This document shows positions 21,509-31,973 of a stretch of 40,936 nucleotides of DNA, piece by piece (within the stretch, counting starts at the first letter, position 1; each line of letters opens with the position of its first letter). Made by a program: the position numbers and the translations under genes. Where the stretch lies: the NCBI GenBank assembly GCA_905234685.1, contig CAJOIR010000032.1:1-40936 (forward strand). The letters run 5' to 3'. Source of the DNA: Paludibacteraceae bacterium. Its GTDB lineage: Bacteria; Bacteroidota; Bacteroidia; Bacteroidales; Paludibacteraceae. The notes under the pieces were generated by a model. It was given only the letters and a program-made list of their open reading frames with translations. It was not told the DNA's origin and ran no database searches.

Positions 21509-21889
21509 ATGCCAACAATCCAACAATTGGTTAGAAAAGGAAGAGCTGAGCTTCAGGACAAGTCAAAGTCACCTGCACTCGACAGCTGCCCGCAGCGTCG
21601 CGGTGTGTGTGTCCGCGTTTACACAACCACTCCCAAAAAGCCGAATTCGGCTATGCGTAAGGTGGCACGTGTCCGTTTGACCAACCAGAAAGAAGTGAAC
21701 GCTTACATTCCCGGCGAAGGACATAACTTGCAGGAGCACAGCATCGTGATGGTGCGTGGCGGTCGTGTGAAAGACCTGCCAGGTGTACGTTATCACGTTG
21801 TTCGCGGTACTCTTGATACGGCTGGTGTGGCTAACCGCCTGCAGCGCCGCTCGAAGTACGGAGCAAAACGTCCGAAAGCCAAGAAGTAA
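21509..21889 (+). CDS. rpsL: 30S ribosomal protein S12
   Basis: 126 residues, decoding-centre protein of the small subunit. The conserved [18 protein letters not shown] loop carries the lysines (K43, K44) where streptomycin-resistance changes occur, here in the wild-type form. [17 protein letters not shown] contains D89, the methylthiolation site of RimO in other bacteria. It is the first gene of the cluster behind a strong promoter, followed by an unusually long 141-base spacer before rpsG. Confidence 0.98.
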   Translation: MPTIQQLVRKGRAELQDKSKSPALDSCPQRRGVCVRVYTTTPKKPNSAMRKVARVRLTNQKEVNAYIPGEGHNLQEHSIVMVRGGRVKDLPGVRYHVVRGTLDTAGVANRLQRRSKYGAKRPKAKK

Positions 21890-22030
21890 TCCTAATTTAA
21901 CTAACGCAGGTTACGCGCCTGCACTGATGATTAACAGGGTTGAGGGTTGAGTACTCCCTGATGAGGAGGAAGAGACCGAGACAACCGAATTGAGAGGCTA
22001 ACTCTCTGAATTAAACAAAACATTACAACA
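21890..22030 (+). promoter_or_regulatory. Structured rpsL-rpsG spacer
   Basis: The 141-base gap has a hairpin GCAGG/CCTGC (21906-21910/21918-21922) and a second stem AGAG/CTCT extended by AATT/AATT (21988-22012) just before the rpsG start. In E. coli the matching spacer binds S7 for autoregulation. A similar role here is inferred from position only. Confidence 0.4.
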
Positions 22031-22507
22031 ATGAGAAAAGCAAAACCAAAGAAACGTGTCATCCTTCCGGATCCCGTTTACGGCGAGGTAATGGTTGCCA
22101 AGTTCGTCAATCACCTCATGCTCGACGGCAAGAAGAACACTGCTTACGGCGTGTTCTACACTGCTCTCGAAGTGGTAGGTCAGAAGATGAAGAGCGAGGA
22201 CAAGCAGCCTCTTGAAATCTGGAAGCAGGCTCTCGTGAACATCACACCGTTGGTGGAGGTTAAGAGCCGTCGTATCGGTGGTGCCACCTTCCAGGTGCCT
22301 ACCGAAATCCGTGCTGACCGCAAGGAGTCAATCTCCATGAAGAACATGATCACCTTCGCAAGAAAGCGCGGTGGTCACAGCATGGCAGAGAAACTCGCTG
22401 CGGAGATTATAGACGCCTACAACAACCAGGGTGGCGCCTTCAAGCGTAAGGAGGATATGCACCGCATGGCAGAAGCCAACCGTGCATTCGCGCACTTCCG
22501 CTTCTAA
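22031..22507 (+). CDS. rpsG: 30S ribosomal protein S7
   Basis: 158 residues, primary 16S rRNA 3'-domain binder that starts assembly of the small-subunit head. [15 protein letters not shown] and the C-terminal helix [10 protein letters not shown] are characteristic. It carries the usual basic start (MRKAKPKKR). It sits between S12 and EF-G, the standard str order, with 29 bases to fusA. In enterobacteria S7 represses this operon; the structured spacer upstream would be the place to look here. Confidence 0.98.
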   Translation: MRKAKPKKRVILPDPVYGEVMVAKFVNHLMLDGKKNTAYGVFYTALEVVGQKMKSEDKQPLEIWKQALVNITPLVEVKSRRIGGATFQVPTEIRADRKESISMKNMITFARKRGGHSMAEKLAAEIIDAYNNQGGAFKRKEDMHRMAEANRAFAHFRF

Positions 22508-22536
22508 TTTATTATAAGGTATTAGTTTTATTACAA

Positions 22537-24651
22537 ATGGCAAAACACGATTTGAAATATAATAGGAATATCGGCATCATGGCTCACATCGACGCCGGTA
22601 AGACTACTACATCCGAACGTATTTTGTTTTACACCGGATTGACCCACAAGATAGGTGAGGTGCATGACGGTGCTGCGACAATGGACTGGATGGAGCAGGA
22701 GCAGGAGCGTGGTATAACCATCACCTCTGCTGCCACCACCACCTATTGGAACTATCTCGGGGAGAAATACAAGATCAACCTGATTGACACTCCGGGTCAC
22801 GTGGACTTCACCGTAGAGGTCGAGCGTTCGCTGCGTATTCTCGACGGTGCCGTAGCCGCATTTTGTGCGGTGGGTGGCGTGGAGCCTCAGTCGGAGACTG
22901 TATGGCGTCAGGCTGACAAGTACAAGGTGCCGCGTATCGGTTACGTCAACAAGATGGACCGCTCCGGCGCCGACTTCTTTGAGGTTGTCCGTCAGGTGAA
23001 GGACGTGCTCGGCGCTACTCCGTGCCCTATTCAGATTCCTGTCGGTGCAGAAGAGACATTCAGGGGCGTTGTTGACCTAGTTAAGATGAAAGCTATCATC
23101 TGGCACGACGAGACGATGGGCGCAGAGTACGTGGAGGAAGAGATTCCTCAGGACCTGCTTCCGGAGGCTCAGGAGTGGCGCGACAAGATGCTTGAGACTT
23201 GTGCCGAGTTCGACGACGTGGTGATGGAGAAGTATTTTGACGACCCGACCACTATTACAGAGGAGGAGATTCGTGCCGCTATCCGCAAGGGTACGCTCGA
23301 GTTGAAAATCTATCCTATGATATGCGGTTCGTCGTTCAAGAACAAGGGTGTGCAGACCATGCTTGACGCTGTATGCGCATACCTGCCTTCTCCGCTGGAT
23401 ACAGAGGTGATAGAGGGTGTTGACCCCCGCAACGACAAGCCTGTCACCCGCAAGCCTGACGAGGACGAGCCTCTGTGCGCTCTCGCATTCAAGATAGCCA
23501 CTGATCCGTATGTCGGCCGTCTCTGCTATTTCCGCGTTTACAGCGGCAAACTGGATGCAGGTTCCTATGTGTACAACACCCGCTCGGGTAAGAAGGAACG
23601 CATCTCGCGTATCTTCCAGATGCACTCGAACCACCAGAACCCTGTGGAGGTGATAGCAGCCGGCGACATAGGCGCAGGTGTCGGCTTCAAGGATATCCGT
23701 ACGGGCGACACTCTCTGCTCAGAGGATCATCCTATCACTCTCGAGTCGATAGAGTTTCCCGATCCGGTGATAGGTATATCTGTAGAGCCTAAGTCGCAGA
23801 AAGACCTCGACCGTCTTGGTGTGGGTCTGGCAAAGCTTGCAGAGGAGGATCCTACTTTCACCGTGAAGACCGACGAGCAGACAGGTCAGACGGTAATCTC
23901 CGGAATGGGTGAACTTCACCTTGAGATTATCATCGACCGTCTCCGCCGTGAGTTCCACGTAGAGTGCAACCAGGGCCGTCCGCAAGTGGCATACCGCGAG
24001 GCTATCACCCAACCTGTGGAACTCCGCGAGGTTTACAAGAAGCAATCCGGCGGTCGTGGCAAGTTTGCGGATATCATTGTCCGCATTGAACCCGCAGACG
24101 AAGGCTTCGAAGGCAGTCTGCAGTTCGAGGATGTTGTCAAGGGCGGCAATATACCCAAGGAGTACATTCCCGCCATTGAGAAGGGTTTCCAGAGCGCAAT
24201 GAAGAACGGCGTGCTTGCCGGCTTCCCGCTGGACAAACTCAAGGTGACCGTGCTTGACGGCAGTTTCCACCCTGTGGACTCTGACCAGCTCTCATTTGAG
24301 ATATGCGCCCAGATAGCATTCAAGAACGCATGTGTGAAGGCAAAGCCTGTACTCATGGAACCCATCATGAAGATAGAGGTGGTGACACCGGAAGAATCGA
24401 TGGGTGACGTGATAGGCGACCTGAACAAGCGCCGTGGTCAGGTGGAGGGAATGGAAACAGCCCGCACCGGAGCACGTATAGTAAAAGCCAAGGTGCCGTT
24501 GAGCGAGATGTTCGGCTATGTGACCGCACTCCGCACCATCACCTCCGGCCGTGCAACAAGCAGTATGGAGTTCTCGCACTACGCTCCCGTCGCTTCTGCC
24601 ATTGCCAAGGCAGTGCTGACTGAGACAGGAGGCAGGGCGGACCTCGTATGA
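22537..24651 (+). CDS. fusA: Elongation factor G
   Basis: A 704-residue translocation GTPase. The G1 motif AHIDAGKTT (16-24), the switch region [12 protein letters not shown] (58-69), G3 DTPGHVD (84-90) and G4 NKMD (138-141) are intact. Domain IV has the conserved GGRGKFADI. The length is normal for the canonical EF-G of Bacteroidetes. tufA, which follows fusA in E. coli, is absent; rpsJ comes next after 91 bases containing a strong hairpin. Confidence 0.98.
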   Translation: MAKHDLKYNRNIGIMAHIDAGKTTTSERILFYTGLTHKIGEVHDGAATMDWMEQEQERGITITSAATTTYWNYLGEKYKINLIDTPGHVDFTVEVERSLRILDGAVAAFCAVGGVEPQSETVWRQADKYKVPRIGYVNKMDRSGADFFEVVRQVKDVLGATPCPIQIPVGAEETFRGVVDLVKMKAIIWHDETMGAEYVEEEIPQDLLPEAQEWRDKMLETCAEFDDVVMEKYFDDPTTITEEEIRAAIRKGTLELKIYPMICGSSFKNKGVQTMLDAVCAYLPSPLDTEVIEGVDPRNDKPVTRKPDEDEPLCALAFKIATDPYVGRLCYFRVYSGKLDAGSYVYNTRSGKKERISRIFQMHSNHQNPVEVIAAGDIGAGVGFKDIRTGDTLCSEDHPITLESIEFPDPVIGISVEPKSQKDLDRLGVGLAKLAEEDPTFTVKTDEQTGQTVISGMGELHLEIIIDRLRREFHVECNQGRPQVAYREAITQPVELREVYKKQSGGRGKFADIIVRIEPADEGFEGSLQFEDVVKGGNIPKEYIPAIEKGFQSAMKNGVLAGFPLDKLKVTVLDGSFHPVDSDQLSFEICAQIAFKNACVKAKPVLMEPIMKIEVVTPEESMGDVIGDLNKRRGQVEGMETARTGARIVKAKVPLSEMFGYVTALRTITSGRATSSMEFSHYAPVASAIAKAVLTETGGRADLV

Positions 24652-24666
24652 GAAATAACATGAGCA

Positions 24667-24708
24667 AGCGGCGAGAAGCCAAGCAAATGACTCTTTGGCT
24701 TCACCGCT
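24667..24708 (+). promoter_or_regulatory. Hairpin between fusA and rpsJ
   Basis: AGCGG/CCGCT (24667-24671/24704-24708) and GAAGCCAA/TTGGCTTC (24675-24682/24695-24702) form a 13-bp stem with a small internal loop. No T run follows, so it is more likely a leader or processing structure than a terminator. Position corresponds to the S10 leader of E. coli. Confidence 0.55.
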
Positions 24709-24742
24709 ACTCTGATTGATAACATAACAAACTAACAAAACA

Positions 24743-25048
24743 ATGAGTCAGAAAATTCGTATCAAGCTGAAAAGCTATGACCACAATCTGGTTGACAAGT
24801 CAGCCGAGAAGATTGTGAAGACCGTTAAGGCAACGGGTGCCGTGGTAAGTGGTCCTGTACCTCTGCCCACTCACAAACGTATTTTTACAGTTAACCGCTC
24901 GACTTTCGTAAACAAGAAGAGTCGTGAGCAGTTCGAACTTGCAAGCTACAAGCGTCTGATTGATATCTATTCGTCGAATGCAAAGACAGTTGAGGCGCTG
25001 ATGAAACTTGAACTTGCCAGTGGCGTAAGCGTAGAAATTAAAGTATAA
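24743..25048 (+). CDS. rpsJ: 30S ribosomal protein S10 (NusE)
   Basis: 101 residues. Small-subunit head protein that also acts with NusB in antitermination. [20 protein letters not shown] at the start and [17 protein letters not shown] in the middle are the S10 signature. First gene of the S10 section, preceded by a hairpin spacer and followed by an unusually long structured gap of 117 bases before rplC. Confidence 0.98.
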   Translation: MSQKIRIKLKSYDHNLVDKSAEKIVKTVKATGAVVSGPVPLPTHKRIFTVNRSTFVNKKSREQFELASYKRLIDIYSSNAKTVEALMKLELASGVSVEIKV

Positions 25049-25165
25049 CAAACAACCCGGCGGCTTCCATGGGACAAGGCGTGTCTTGAGATGTGTCAAG
25101 AGTCATGTTGCCGGTTTCATGGCGAGAGCAGTCGGAAATGATTAACATTTTTAACTAACAGAAAA
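25049..25165 (+). promoter_or_regulatory. Structured rpsJ-rplC spacer
   Basis: An outer stem AACC-GGC with GCC-GGTT (25054-25061/25110-25116, one bulged C) encloses a perfect TCTTGA/TCAAGA hairpin (25084-25089/25096-25101). In E. coli these two genes are close together, so a nested RNA structure of this size is unexpected. It may regulate rplC onward. Confidence 0.5.
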
Positions 25166-25783
25166 ATGCCAGGATTATTAGGTAAAAAAATCGGAATGAC
25201 TTCCGTTTTTGGTGCTGATGGTAAGAACGTGCCATGCACCGTTATTGAGGCCGGTCCCTGCGTTGTTACCCAATTGAAGACCGTTGAGAAAGACGGTTAT
25301 GAGGCTGTTCAGGTTGGTTTCCAGCCCAAGACTGAGAAACACACCAACAAAGCCGAAATGGGTCACTTCAAGGCAGCGGGTGTTCAGCCGATGGCTCATC
25401 TTGCAGAATTCGACGGATTCGAGCAGGAATTGAAGCTTGGTGACACAATCACCGTAGAGATGTTCAAGGAAAACACCTATGTTGATGTAGTAGGTACATC
25501 GAAGGGTAAGGGTTTCCAGGGCGTAGTTAAGCGTCACGGTTTTGGTGGAGTAGGTCAGCAGACTCACGGTCAGGACGACCGTCTGCGTGCTCCTGGTTCG
25601 GTAGGCGCCAGTTCATATCCAAGCCGCGTGTTCCCCGGAATGCGTATGGCAGGTCGTATGGGTGGTGACCGCGTGACCGTTCAGAACCTCCTTGTTCTTA
25701 AAGTTATTCCCGAGTACAATCTGATTCTCGTGAAGGGCAGTGTACCGGGTGCCAAAAACTCAATCGTAATCATTAACAAGTAA
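25166..25783 (+). CDS. rplC: 50S ribosomal protein L3
   Basis: 205 residues, early-assembly large-subunit protein near the peptidyl-transferase centre. [13 protein letters not shown] opens the protein; [19 protein letters not shown] and the loop [19 protein letters not shown] are the conserved central extension that reaches the catalytic centre. Length is typical. The gene is five bases from rplD. Confidence 0.98.
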   Translation: MPGLLGKKIGMTSVFGADGKNVPCTVIEAGPCVVTQLKTVEKDGYEAVQVGFQPKTEKHTNKAEMGHFKAAGVQPMAHLAEFDGFEQELKLGDTITVEMFKENTYVDVVGTSKGKGFQGVVKRHGFGGVGQQTHGQDDRLRAPGSVGASSYPSRVFPGMRMAGRMGGDRVTVQNLLVLKVIPEYNLILVKGSVPGAKNSIVIINK

Positions 25784-25788
25784 TCAGT

Positions 25789-26418
25789 ATGGAACTCAGT
25801 GTATTAAACATGAAAGGTGAAGCAACCGGCAAGAAGGTTGCTCTCAATGATGCCATTTTCGGAATTGAGCCTAACAACCATGCTATTTACTTGGATGTTA
25901 AGCAGTATCTGGCAAATCAGCGTCAAGGAACTCACAAGTCAAAACAACGTTCGGAGATAGCAGGTTCTACCCGCAAGCTTGGTCGTCAGAAGGGTGGCGG
26001 TGGTGCACGTCCGGGTGATATCAAGTCTCCGGTACGCGTAGGCGGCGGCCGCATATTCGGTCCTGTACCTCGTTCGTATGACTTCAAACTGAACAGGAAA
26101 GTAAAGCAGCTTGCCCGCAAGTCAGCTCTCTCGCTGCGTGCATCGCAGGAGCAGCTTTTGGTGCTTGACAACCTCACTTTCGAGGCTGCAAAGACCAAAC
26201 AGATGGTGGAATTGCTGCAGAATCTGAAGATTTCTGACAAAAAAGCGCTTATTATTTTGCCAAATCAAAATAATTTTGTACTTTTGTCGGCTCGTAACTT
26301 GCAAAAGGTAAAAGTGCTTACCGCAAACGAGCTTAGCACATATGTAATTATGAACTCGAATGTCTTAGTGCTGACCGAAGAGTCAGTATCGGCAATCGAG
26401 GCTACTTTTAACGCGTAA
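25789..26418 (+). CDS. rplD: 50S ribosomal protein L4
   Basis: 209 residues. The long internal loop lining the exit tunnel is seen as [20 protein letters not shown] followed by [13 protein letters not shown]. In E. coli L4 also represses its own operon at transcription and translation; a target in this cluster has not been shown. The gene is five bases after rplC and 12 before rplW, which has a strong AAGGAGG site. Confidence 0.97.
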   Translation: MELSVLNMKGEATGKKVALNDAIFGIEPNNHAIYLDVKQYLANQRQGTHKSKQRSEIAGSTRKLGRQKGGGGARPGDIKSPVRVGGGRIFGPVPRSYDFKLNRKVKQLARKSALSLRASQEQLLVLDNLTFEAAKTKQMVELLQNLKISDKKALIILPNQNNFVLLSARNLQKVKVLTANELSTYVIMNSNVLVLTEESVSAIEATFNA

Positions 26419-26430
26419 GGAGGTTATATT

Positions 26431-26721
26431 ATGGCAATTATTATCAAACCGATCGTCACCGAGAAAATGACCGGCCTTGGCGAAAAACTGAACCGCTACG
26501 GTTTCCAGGTTGACCGTAAGGCAAACAAAGTGGAAATCAAGAAGGCAGTAGAAGAAATGTACAATGTTCAGGTGGTAGCTGTCAACACGGCAGTTGTTGC
26601 CCCCAAGCTGAAATCGCGCTATACCAAGAGCGGTATCATCGAGGGTAAGACCAATGCTTACAAGAAGGCTATCGTAACCCTGAAGGAAGGTGAAACAATT
26701 GATTTTTATAGCAATATTTAA
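26431..26721 (+). CDS. rplW: 50S ribosomal protein L23
   Basis: 96 residues, at the tunnel exit where trigger factor and SRP dock. [12 protein letters not shown] at the start and [20 protein letters not shown] are the family core. One of the few genes here with a full Shine-Dalgarno (AAGGAGG, nine bases before ATG), suggesting independent initiation. Five bases separate it from rplB. Confidence 0.97.
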   Translation: MAIIIKPIVTEKMTGLGEKLNRYGFQVDRKANKVEIKKAVEEMYNVQVVAVNTAVVAPKLKSRYTKSGIIEGKTNAYKKAIVTLKEGETIDFYSNI

Positions 26722-26726
26722 GTAAA

Positions 26727-27551
26727 ATGGCTGTACGCAAATTAAAACCCACTACACCGGGGCAAAGACACAAGATTATCGGCGCGTTCGAGACTATTAC
26801 CGCGAGCGCACCGGAGAAGTCCCTTGTGTATGGCGGTCGTAAGACGGGTGGTCGCAACAATACAGGTAAGGAGACCATGCGTTATATCGGCGGCGGACAC
26901 AAGCGGAAATACAGAGTAATTGATTTCAAGCGCAACAAAGACGGTGTACCGGCAACAGTGAAGACTATCGAATACGATCCGAACCGTTCGGCTCGTATCG
27001 CCCTGCTCTTCTATGCTGACGGCGAAAAGCGCTATATTCTTGCTCCTAACGGACTGCAAGTAGGTCAAACGGTTATGTCGGGTGCCGAAGTTGCACCTGA
27101 AGTAGGAAACGCTCTGCCGATGCAGAACATACCTCTCGGAACTCTCATTCACAACATTGAGCTTCGTCCGGGTCAGGGTGCTTCGCTCGTACGTTCGGCT
27201 GGCGTGTTTGCTCAACTTACCTCTCGTGAGGATAAGTATGCTATCGTGAAATTGCCTTCAGGCGAGCTTCGTAAGATTCTTGCCGCATGCAAGGCAACTG
27301 TTGGTGTTGTAGGCAACTCTGACCATGCTCTTGAGAAATCAGGCAAGGCTGGTCGCAGTCGCTGGTTAGGTCGTCGCCCGCGTGTTCGCGGTGTCGCAAT
27401 GAACCCTGTAGATCACCCGATGGGTGGTGGTGAAGGCCGTGCCTCCGGTGGACATCCTCGTTCACGCAAGGGTCTCTTGGCTAAGGGTTATAAGACTCGT
27501 GCACCTAAGAAACTGTCGAACAAGTATATTATCGAAAGAAAGAAGAAGTAA
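26727..27551 (+). CDS. rplB: 50S ribosomal protein L2
   Basis: 274 residues, needed for subunit joining and peptidyl-transferase activity. [17 protein letters not shown] and the C-terminal [20 protein letters not shown] are diagnostic; the histidine in VDHP is the conserved functional one. Where most bacteria read HPHGGGEG, this protein has HPMGGGEG. Length is normal. Confidence 0.98.
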   Translation: MAVRKLKPTTPGQRHKIIGAFETITASAPEKSLVYGGRKTGGRNNTGKETMRYIGGGHKRKYRVIDFKRNKDGVPATVKTIEYDPNRSARIALLFYADGEKRYILAPNGLQVGQTVMSGAEVAPEVGNALPMQNIPLGTLIHNIELRPGQGASLVRSAGVFAQLTSREDKYAIVKLPSGELRKILAACKATVGVVGNSDHALEKSGKAGRSRWLGRRPRVRGVAMNPVDHPMGGGEGRASGGHPRSRKGLLAKGYKTRAPKKLSNKYIIERKKK

Positions 27552-27570
27552 CCTATTAAATTGAGCAATT

Positions 27571-27837
27571 ATGAGCCGTTCATTGAAAAAAGGACCATTC
27601 ATCAACCTGAAATTAGAGAAGAAAATTCTTGACATGAATGAAAGTGGCAAGAAGACCGTAGTAAAAACTTGGTCGCGTGCTTCTATGATTTCGCCTGATT
27701 TTGTAGGTCACACTATCGCAGTTCACAATGGTAACAAGTTTATTCCGGTTTATGTAACAGAGAACATGGTAGGTCACAAGCTTGGTGAGTTCGCTCCCAC
27801 CCGTACTTTCCGTGGTCACTCCGGTAACCGCAAATAA
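27571..27837 (+). CDS. rpsS: 30S ribosomal protein S19
   Basis: 88 residues, small-subunit head protein that forms a complex with S13. [11 protein letters not shown] at the start and [16 protein letters not shown] near the end are characteristic. Nineteen bases follow rplB and 39 precede rplV. Confidence 0.98.
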   Translation: MSRSLKKGPFINLKLEKKILDMNESGKKTVVKTWSRASMISPDFVGHTIAVHNGNKFIPVYVTENMVGHKLGEFAPTRTFRGHSGNRK

Positions 27838-27876
27838 ACGCCATTGAATCATTAACATTTTTAACATTCAGATACA

Positions 27877-28284
27877 ATGGGTGCAAGAAAACATAATTCA
27901 GCCGAAGCAAGAAAAGAGGCCATGAAGAGCCAGTATTTTGCCAAGCTTCAGAACGTTCCTACATCGCCTCGCAAGATGCGTCTGGTAGCAGACATGATTC
28001 GCGGCATGGAGGTTAACCGTGCGCTTGGTGCACTGCACTTCTCTACAAAAGAGGCTTCTCGCAAACTTGAAAAGCTTCTCAAGTCAGCAATCTCCAACTG
28101 GGAGCAGAAAACCGGCAAGAAGGCTGACCAGGAGACTTTATATGTAACCAATATTTACGTGGATGGCGGTATGATGCTGAAACGTCTGCAGACCGCTCCT
28201 CAAGGTCGCGGATACCGTATTCGTAAGCGCTCGAACCACGTGACAATATTTGTAGATACGAAAAATACTAACCAGGAAAATTAA
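27877..28284 (+). CDS. rplV: 50S ribosomal protein L22
   Basis: 135 residues. The beta-hairpin that lines the exit tunnel and takes part in macrolide sensitivity is around [20 protein letters not shown], here without deletions. The N-terminal [14 protein letters not shown] is conserved. An N-terminal extension of about 20 residues ([20 protein letters not shown]) matches other Bacteroidales. Eight bases precede rpsC. Confidence 0.97.
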   Translation: MGARKHNSAEARKEAMKSQYFAKLQNVPTSPRKMRLVADMIRGMEVNRALGALHFSTKEASRKLEKLLKSAISNWEQKTGKKADQETLYVTNIYVDGGMMLKRLQTAPQGRGYRIRKRSNHVTIFVDTKNTNQEN

Positions 28285-28292
28285 CAGTCAAG

Positions 28293-29036
28293 ATGGGACA
28301 GAAAATCAATCCAATTAGTAACCGCCTTGGTATTGTCCGCGGATGGGACAGCAACTGGTTTGGCGGAAACAATTACGGAGATACGTTGCTTGAAGACAGC
28401 AAAATCAGAACTTATCTGAATGCCCGCTTGGCAGAGGCTAGTATTTCCCGTATAGTAATCGAAAGAACTCTGAAACTTGTAACTATTACTGTCTGCACTG
28501 CTCGCCCCGGTTTTATTATCGGTAAGGGTGGACAAGAGGTTGACAAACTGAAGGAGGAACTCAAGAAAATCACCGACAAGGATGTTCAGATCAACATCTT
28601 TGAGGTAAAGCGTCCGGAATTGGATGCCGTTATCGTAGCAACCAAGATAGCCAAGCAGCTTGAGGGTAAGATTGCTTACCGCCGTGCTGTAAAGCAGGCC
28701 ATCGCATCCACAATGCGTATGGGTGCCGAAGGTATTAAGGTTCAGGTGAGCGGCCGTCTTAACGGTGCCGAGATGGCCCGTAAGGAGATGTACAAAGAGG
28801 GACGTACTCCGCTTCACACACTGCGTGCTGACATTGACTATTGTCATGTAGGTGCCCTGACTAAAGTGGGAATGATAGGTGTAAAGGTTTGGATTTGCCG
28901 TGGTGAAGTCTATGGCAAGCGTGACCTTGCTCCACAGTTCTCCCAGAAACAGGAAGGTCGCCCCGAGCGTCGTGGTGGAGAACGTCGTGAGCGTCGCGAA
29001 GGCGAACGCCGCGGCTTCAGAAAAAACAACAAATAA
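28293..29036 (+). CDS. rpsC: 30S ribosomal protein S3
   Basis: 247 residues, at the mRNA entry site with helicase activity. [14 protein letters not shown], the KH-domain loop [14 protein letters not shown] and [11 protein letters not shown] are typical. The last 30 residues form an Arg/Glu-rich tail ([19 protein letters not shown]), a low-complexity extension beyond the core protein. Confidence 0.98.
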   Translation: MGQKINPISNRLGIVRGWDSNWFGGNNYGDTLLEDSKIRTYLNARLAEASISRIVIERTLKLVTITVCTARPGFIIGKGGQEVDKLKEELKKITDKDVQINIFEVKRPELDAVIVATKIAKQLEGKIAYRRAVKQAIASTMRMGAEGIKVQVSGRLNGAEMARKEMYKEGRTPLHTLRADIDYCHVGALTKVGMIGVKVWICRGEVYGKRDLAPQFSQKQEGRPERRGGERRERREGERRGFRKNNK

Positions 29037-29063
29037 GTTTAACCATGTAGATGCGTAATAATT

Positions 29064-29495
29064 ATGTTACAACCGAAAAAGACTAAATTCCGCCGTTCGC
29101 AGAAAGGCCGTATCAAGGGTAATGCCCAGCGCGGCAACGAACTGGCATTCGGCTCATTCGGCATTAAGAGTCTGGGAACCATTTGGCTCACAGGCCGCCA
29201 GATAGAGGCCGCGCGTGTCGCAGTAACACGTTATATGCAGCGTCAAGGTCAAGTGTGGATTCGCGTATTCCCCGACAAACCTATTACCAAGAAACCTCTG
29301 GATGTCCGTATGGGTAAAGGTAAAGGTGCTCCTGAAGGATTCGTGGTTCCGTTGGCTCCGGGTCGTATAATCTTCGAAGTGGACGGTGTTCCTTACGAAG
29401 TGGCTAAAGAAGCATTGCGCCTCGCTGCTCAGAAACTGCCTATCACAACTAAATTTGTCGTTCGTCGCGACTATGATCCAACCCAAAATGTGTAA
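29064..29495 (+). CDS. rplP: 50S ribosomal protein L16
   Basis: 143 residues, contacts A-site tRNA and is essential for late assembly. [15 protein letters not shown] at the start, [20 protein letters not shown] and the final [12 protein letters not shown] are conserved. Five bases before rpmC. Confidence 0.98.
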   Translation: MLQPKKTKFRRSQKGRIKGNAQRGNELAFGSFGIKSLGTIWLTGRQIEAARVAVTRYMQRQGQVWIRVFPDKPITKKPLDVRMGKGKGAPEGFVVPLAPGRIIFEVDGVPYEVAKEALRLAAQKLPITTKFVVRRDYDPTQNV

Positions 29496-29500
29496 GGAAT

Positions 29501-29695
29501 ATGAAAACAAGCGAAATTAAAGAACTAACAACAGCTGAGATTCAAGAGCGTCTTGCCACAGAGAAAGAGCAACTCGTTCGCATGAAACTGAACCACAGCA
29601 TCTCTCCGCTCGACAATCCCTTGCAGATCAGGGAGGCTCGCAAGACTATAGCTCGTCTTGAGACCGAGTTGCGTCAGAGAGAATTAAACAACTAA
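29501..29695 (+). CDS. rpmC: 50S ribosomal protein L29
   Basis: 64 residues forming two antiparallel helices at the tunnel exit. [18 protein letters not shown] and [19 protein letters not shown] are the conserved parts. Small but clearly placed between L16 and S17 in standard order. Confidence 0.96.
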   Translation: MKTSEIKELTTAEIQERLATEKEQLVRMKLNHSISPLDNPLQIREARKTIARLETELRQRELNN

Positions 29696-29709
29696 AAAAC
29701 AGCAATAAG

Positions 29710-29967
29710 ATGGAAACAAGAAATCTAAGAAAAGAGCGCGTGGGCGTTGTTACCAGCGACAAGATGGACAAGACCATCACCGTTGCTGTGAAATGGAAAG
29801 AGAAACACCCGCTTTATGGTAAATTTGTCAACAAGACAAAGAAATATCATGTTCATGACGAGAACAACGAGTGCGGCATCGGCGATACCGTACGTATTAT
29901 GGAGACTCGTCCGACAAGTAAAACCAAACGTTGGCGTTTAACTCAAATCATCGAAAGGGCAAAGTAA
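29710..29967 (+). CDS. rpsQ: 30S ribosomal protein S17
   Basis: 85 residues, OB-fold protein binding the 5' domain of 16S r[22 protein letters not shown] and [19 protein letters not shown] are the family signature. One base separates it from rplN. Confidence 0.98.
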   Translation: METRNLRKERVGVVTSDKMDKTITVAVKWKEKHPLYGKFVNKTKKYHVHDENNECGIGDTVRIMETRPTSKTKRWRLTQIIERAK

Positions 29968-29968
29968 T

Positions 29969-30334
29969 ATGATACAGCAAGAATCAAGACTTACAGTTGC
30001 GGACAACTCCGGTGCCAAAGAGGCATTGTGTATCCGCGTGTTGGGCGGTACCAGAAAACGTTATGCCAGCCTCGGTGACACTATCGTAGTGGCAGTCAAG
30101 GGCGTCATTCCTTCAAGCGAAATGAAGGACGGTACGGTTAGCCGTGCTATCGTGGTACGCGTTAAGAAAGAAGTCCGCCGCGCTGATGGCAGTTACATCC
30201 GTTTCGATGATAACGCATGCGTACTTATCAACAATGCAGGTGAGTTGCGCGGAAGCCGTATATTCGGTCCTGTGGCTCGTGAACTGCGTCAAACGAACAT
30301 GAAAATTATTTCTCTCGCACCGGAAGTGCTCTAA
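29969..30334 (+). CDS. rplN: 50S ribosomal protein L14
   Basis: 121 residues, at the subunit interface and binding site of Rsf[19 protein letters not shown] at the start and [20 protein letters not shown] at the end are characteristic. Twelve bases precede rplX. Confidence 0.98.
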   Translation: MIQQESRLTVADNSGAKEALCIRVLGGTRKRYASLGDTIVVAVKGVIPSSEMKDGTVSRAIVVRVKKEVRRADGSYIRFDDNACVLINNAGELRGSRIFGPVARELRQTNMKIISLAPEVL

Positions 30335-30346
30335 ATCATTAAAACA

Positions 30347-30655
30347 ATGGCAAAGTTACATATTAAAAAGGGTGACATCGTCTATGTGAATGCAGGTACT
30401 TCGAAGGGCAAAACCGGCCGCGTGCTGGAAGTGCTCGTAGAGAAACAGCGTGCAATCGTTGAAGGCGTGAACATGGTGTCGAAGAGCACCAAGCCCAATG
30501 CAAAAAATCCTCAAGGAGGTATAGTAAAGAAAGAGGCTCCCATCCATATCTCAAACCTCAACCCTGTTGAGGACGGCAGACCTGTTCGTATAGGCCGCAT
30601 AAGAAAGGATGGCAAGTTGGTACGTGTATCTAAAAAATCAGGAAAGGAAATCTAA
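30347..30655 (+). CDS. rplX: 50S ribosomal protein L24
   Basis: 102 residues, assembly initiator of the large subunit with a KOW motif ([20 protein letters not shown]). [13 protein letters not shown] and [13 protein letters not shown] are conserved. Its TAA shares the A at 30655 with the rplE start (TAATG), so the two are coupled. Confidence 0.98.
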   Translation: MAKLHIKKGDIVYVNAGTSKGKTGRVLEVLVEKQRAIVEGVNMVSKSTKPNAKNPQGGIVKKEAPIHISNLNPVEDGRPVRIGRIRKDGKLVRVSKKSGKEI

Positions 30656-31200
30656 TGATGAATACTGCAAGTTTGAAACAGGACTATCAGGAGCGCATTG
30701 TTCCTCAACTGATGAAAGAGTTCGGTTACACTACAGTCATGCAGTGCCCGAAATTGGAGAAGATAGTTCTCAACCAAGGTTTGGGAGAGGCTGTTGCCGA
30801 CAAGAAAATCATTGACGTGGCTCAACAGGAGATGACACTTATTGCAGGTCAGAAGGCTGTTGCAACACTCTCGAAGAAGGATATATCGAACTTCAAGGTT
30901 CGTAAGAAGATGCCTATAGGCGTTCGTGTTACTCTTCGTGGTGAGCGTATGTATGAGTTCCTTGAGCGTCTGGTACGTGTGGCTCTGCCCCGTATCCGTG
31001 ACTTCAAAGGTATCAACAACAAGATGGACGGTCGCGGCAACTACACTCTGGGTATTACCGAACAAATCATCTTCCCCGAAATAAACATTGACAATATTAC
31101 CAAACTATTAGGTATGAACATCACGTTCGTTACCACGGCAAAAACCGACGAGGAAGGCTTTGCACTGCTTCGTGAGTTTGGCTTACCCTTCAAAAAATAA
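30655..31200 (+). CDS. rplE: 50S ribosomal protein L5
   Basis: 181 residues, binds 5S rRNA and the P-site tRNA. The conserved [14 protein letters not shown] and [18 protein letters not shown] are clear. ATG 30655 and ATG 30658 are both possible, differing by one Met. Six bases precede rpsN. Confidence 0.98.
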   Translation: MMNTASLKQDYQERIVPQLMKEFGYTTVMQCPKLEKIVLNQGLGEAVADKKIIDVAQQEMTLIAGQKAVATLSKKDISNFKVRKKMPIGVRVTLRGERMYEFLERLVRVALPRIRDFKGINNKMDGRGNYTLGITEQIIFPEINIDNITKLLGMNITFVTTAKTDEEGFALLREFGLPFKK

Positions 31201-31206
31201 GAGAGT

Positions 31207-31476
31207 ATGGCAAAAGTATCAATGGTAGCACGCGAAGTTAAGCGTCAGAAACTGGTAAACAAATATGCCGCAAAGCGCGCACAGCTCCTTAAGGACGGTG
31301 ACTATGAAGCTCTTCAGGCTCTGCCTAAGAATGCTTCGCCTGTTCGTCTGCACAACCGTTGCAAGATAACAGGTCGTCCGAAAGGTTACATGCGTCAGTT
31401 CGGATTGTCACGTATCCAGTTCCGTGAGATGGCTTCCAAAGGTCTTATTCCCGGAGTGAAGAAAGCCAGTTGGTAA
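31207..31476 (+). CDS. rpsN: 30S ribosomal protein S14, zinc-free type
   Basis: 89 residues with [20 protein letters not shown] and the C-terminal [15 protein letters not shown]. Only one Cys is present, so this is the longer zinc-free form rather than the short CxxC type. Followed by an 84-base spacer holding small GC-rich hairpins (TCCCG/CGGGA) before rpsH. Confidence 0.97.
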   Translation: MAKVSMVAREVKRQKLVNKYAAKRAQLLKDGDYEALQALPKNASPVRLHNRCKITGRPKGYMRQFGLSRIQFREMASKGLIPGVKKASW

Positions 31477-31560
31477 GAACAAAGTCGTCCGCACAGAGGC
31501 GGAGACACAGTATAAACATTATTAAATATTGTCCCGACAGGCGGGATTAATTTAACAATT

Positions 31561-31956
31561 ATGACAGATCCAATCGCAGATTATCTGACTCGGCTCAGAA
31601 ATGCAATCAAAGCAGGTCACCGCGTAGTAGAGGTGCCGGCTTCGAATCTGAAAAAAGAGATCACCCGCATCTTGTTTGAGAAAGGTTACATCCTTTCCTA
31701 CAAGTTTGTAGAAGATGGTCCTCAGGGCACTATAAAGATTGCCCTGAAATATGATCCTGTTAACAAGGTTAACGCGATCAAGAGTTTGCAACGTGTATCG
31801 ACACCCGGTTTGCGTCAGTATGTTGGTTATCGTGAGATGCCCCGCGTACTTAACGGCCTCGGTATTGCCATCCTTTCCACTTCGAAAGGTGTGATGACTA
31901 ACAAAGAGGCTCTCGGACAGAAACTCGGTGGCGAGGTTATTTGTTATGTTTACTAA
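31561..31956 (+). CDS. rpsH: 30S ribosomal protein S8
   Basis: 131 residues, central-domain 16S binder. DPIADYLTRLRNAIKAGH and the C-terminal GIAILSTSKGVMTNKEA with GGEVICYVY are diagnostic. In E. coli S8 represses the spc operon at L5; no matching structure is obvious at rplE here. Confidence 0.98.
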   Translation: MTDPIADYLTRLRNAIKAGHRVVEVPASNLKKEITRILFEKGYILSYKFVEDGPQGTIKIALKYDPVNKVNAIKSLQRVSTPGLRQYVGYREMPRVLNGLGIAILSTSKGVMTNKEALGQKLGGEVICYVY

Positions 31957-31973
31957 TGTAGGAGGAAACAGTT

